From positions 2,935,501 through 2,999,500 of the forward strand of contig NZ_CP073063.1 of NCBI RefSeq assembly GCF_022654015.1: 64,000 nt of DNA, in the 5' to 3' direction. The translations under genes and the position numbers were made by a program. Origin of the DNA: Brevundimonas diminuta (GTDB lineage: Bacteria > Pseudomonadota > Alphaproteobacteria > Caulobacterales > Caulobacteraceae). Below, piece by piece: positions 62,453 through 64,000 of the stretch; positions within the stretch are counted from its first letter, which is position 1; each line of letters opens with the position of its first letter. The notes under the pieces are model-generated. The model saw nothing but the letters and a program-made list of their open reading frames with translations. It was not told the origin of the DNA and did not search any database.

Positions 62453-64000
62453 ATGACCTGTTCGCCCGTTGCGGCCCTGGCCTTCCCCACAGCCGATGTC
62501 GATCTGGACACCTTCTTCGATGTGTCGCTGGATCTGCTGGTGGTGCGCGAGTTGGATGGGCGCGTGGTCAAGGCCAGCGCTTCGTGGTTCACGGTGCTGG
62601 GCTATCGCCCCGACGAGATCGAGGGCCAGGGCCTGCTGCGGCTGATCCACCCAGACGACCACGCCGCGACCCGCCAGAGCATCGTCGAGGTCGAAAACCG
62701 GCGGCCGGGCGATCCGGTCATCGGCCAGATCAACCGCTATCGCCATAAGGCGGGTCATTACGTCACCGTCGAGTGGCGCGCCCATCGCCAGGGTGACCGC
62801 ATCTATGGCATCGCGCGCGATGTGACCGAAAAGGTCGCCGCCGAACGCGCCCTGCGCGAGGCCACCGCCGCCGCCGAGGCCGCCAACCGCGCCAAGTCCG
62901 ACTTCCTGGCCAATATGAGCCATGAGATCCGCACGCCCCTGAACGGCGTGATCGGCATCGTCGACGCCCTGTCGCGCACCGACCTGACGCCCGAGCAGGC
63001 CGAGATGGTCGCCCTGATCGCACGATCCGGCGTGACGTTGGAACGGCTGGTGTCCGACATTCTGGACGTGTCCAAGATCGAGGCGGGGCATCTGGACCTC
63101 GAAAGCCGCCCCTTCGACCTGGACGAGGCCGTCGCCGCCCCGCTGGACGTCATGCGGTTGAAGGCCGAGGCCAAGGGACTGACCTTCGACATCCGCCGCG
63201 ACGCCGATGCGCGCGGAATGTTCGTCGGCGACAGCACCCGCATCCGTCAGGTGCTCGACAACCTGTTGTCCAACGCCATCAAGTTCACCCACCAGGGCTC
63301 GGTCGGCGTCGCCCTTGCGGTGGACGAGGATTCCGACGGCCTGACCCAGCTGACGCTGCGGGTCGAGGATACGGGCGTCGGCTTCTCCTCCGACCACGCG
63401 GCCCGTCTGTTCGATCGGTTCAGCCAGGCGGACAGCACCATCACGCGCCGGTTCGGCGGCACGGGCCTGGGCCTGTCGATCTGTCGTTCGCTGGTCGAGT
63501 TGATGGGCGGGCGGATTTCCGCCGCCTCGACGCAGGGCGTCGGCAGCCGGTTTACCGTCGAGATCCCCCTGACGCGCGCTGCCTCCCTGACCGAACACGA
63601 TGCCCAACGACGCGCGCGTGCGGCCGAGGCCGACCGCCCCCTGGCGCCCCTGCGCGTGCTGCTGGCCGAGGATCACCCGGTCAATCAGCGCGTCGTGCAG
63701 TTGATCCTGGCGGCCCACGCCATGCAGGTCGTCACCGTCGCAGATGGCGAACAGGCCCTGGCCGCTTTCCAGTCCGAGGCCTTCGACCTGATCCTGATGG
63801 ACATGCAGATGCCGGGCATGGACGGCCTGACCGCCACCCGCGCCATTCGCCAGATCGAGGCCGCGCGTGCCGCTCAGGCCCGCACGCCGATCATCATGCT
63901 GAGCGCCAACGCCATGAGCGAGCACCGCGACCAGGCGCGCGACGCCGGCGCCGACCTGCACGTCCCCAAGCCCATCACCGCCGCCAGCCTGCTGGCCGGC
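62453..64000 (+). CDS. PAS hybrid histidine kinase, 3' truncated by window edge
   Basis: The frame is open to the last base (516 codons). A PAS domain comes first (about 15-125: 'FFDVSLDLLVVRELDGRVVKASASWFTVLGYRPDEI', 'RLIHPDDH', 'GIARDVTEK'). The HisKA H-box is 'FLANMSHEIRTPLNGVIG'. The HATPase has 'DNLLSNAIKFT', 'VEDTGVGF' and 'FGGTGLGLSI'. A receiver has acceptor Asp in 'LILMDMQMPGMDG' and Lys in 'VPKPI'. No TM segment is present. The receiver is nearly complete; an Hpt or second receiver may follow outside the window. The architecture resembles cell-cycle or stress kinases of Caulobacterales. Confidence 0.94.
   Translation, partial: MTCSPVAALAFPTADVDLDTFFDVSLDLLVVRELDGRVVKASASWFTVLGYRPDEIEGQGLLRLIHPDDHAATRQSIVEVENRRPGDPVIGQINRYRHKAGHYVTVEWRAHRQGDRIYGIARDVTEKVAAERALREATAAAEAANRAKSDFLANMSHEIRTPLNGVIGIVDALSRTDLTPEQAEMVALIARSGVTLERLVSDILDVSKIEAGHLDLESRPFDLDEAVAAPLDVMRLKAEAKGLTFDIRRDADARGMFVGDSTRIRQVLDNLLSNAIKFTHQGSVGVALAVDEDSDGLTQLTLRVEDTGVGFSSDHAARLFDRFSQADSTITRRFGGTGLGLSICRSLVELMGGRISAASTQGVGSRFTVEIPLTRAASLTEHDAQRRARAAEADRPLAPLRVLLAEDHPVNQRVVQLILAAHAMQVVTVADGEQALAAFQSEAFDLILMDMQMPGMDGLTATRAIRQIEAARAAQARTPIIMLSANAMSEHRDQARDAGADLHVPKPITAASLLAG

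Noticed and set aside
62201-63961. 586-codon minus-strand frame opposite the last kinase
   Set aside because: The plus strand encodes an unmistakable PAS-HisKA-HATPase-receiver protein here; the antisense frame is a GC3 shadow.

Overview
The window is GC-rich DNA, densely packed with genes, from an alphaproteobacterium. I infer a member of the Caulobacteraceae, most likely Brevundimonas. The grounds are the mix of hybrid sensor kinases, a class III GSH-dependent formaldehyde pathway, a plant-type glutamate-cysteine ligase, DUF6481 and Host_attach proteins, and strongly GC3-biased codons. This assignment is inference. I saw no rRNA, tRNA or CRISPR array. Both window edges cut hybrid histidine kinases.

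Layout. 1-4.7 kb: a kinase tail, small proteins and a SleB-like wall hydrolase. 4.7-9.1 kb: a minus-strand NAD de novo operon (nadA, M50 protease, nadB, nadC) with a palindrome in front of nadA. 9.3-19.4 kb: ilvA, a chemoreceptor, a host-attachment protein, LamG and TPR proteins, an Ada-like protein coupled to ogt, and two regulator/membrane-protein pairs (XRE and PadR), each with a dyad in its promoter. 19.5-24.2 kb: uvrB, followed by an AT-rich retron (ncRNA, effector and reverse transcriptase). 24.2-31.3 kb: two genes sharing an N-terminal HTH-like segment, a DEAD-box helicase, a FadL-like porin, a CinA-like protein and map. 31.3-35 kb: radC broken by two tandem small elements. One carries a serine recombinase. 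The other carries only DUF2188 and a TIR/NDT-like protein. 35-45 kb: BolA and Grx4, an Old Yellow Enzyme, an MHYT-GGDEF-EAL protein, rpsD and sodB. 45-51 kb: the formaldehyde detoxification operon (frmA, VOC protein, fghA, two more genes), diverging from lysR-cobB. 51-64 kb: a TonB-like protein, selO, a DUF2975/XRE pair, DoxX, a MerR regulator with two acyl-CoA dehydrogenases, rsmE, gshA and a hybrid kinase.

The two clearly foreign regions are the most notable. The retron (21.8-24.2 kb) has a recognisable msr-msd RNA, with a 13-bp perfect terminal stem on its msd hairpin, and an NDT-like effector. The radC locus has three GGAC junctions and a 24-bp repeated left end. These suggest that a recombinase-free cassette carrying a putative immune effector was integrated next to the recombinase element, possibly in trans. 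That cassette is my best candidate for an undescribed system. Several housekeeping-family proteins also look catalytically altered: an AlkA-type protein lacking its glycosylase core, an aldo/keto reductase fold lacking its tetrad, and a sirtuin lacking its zinc cysteines.
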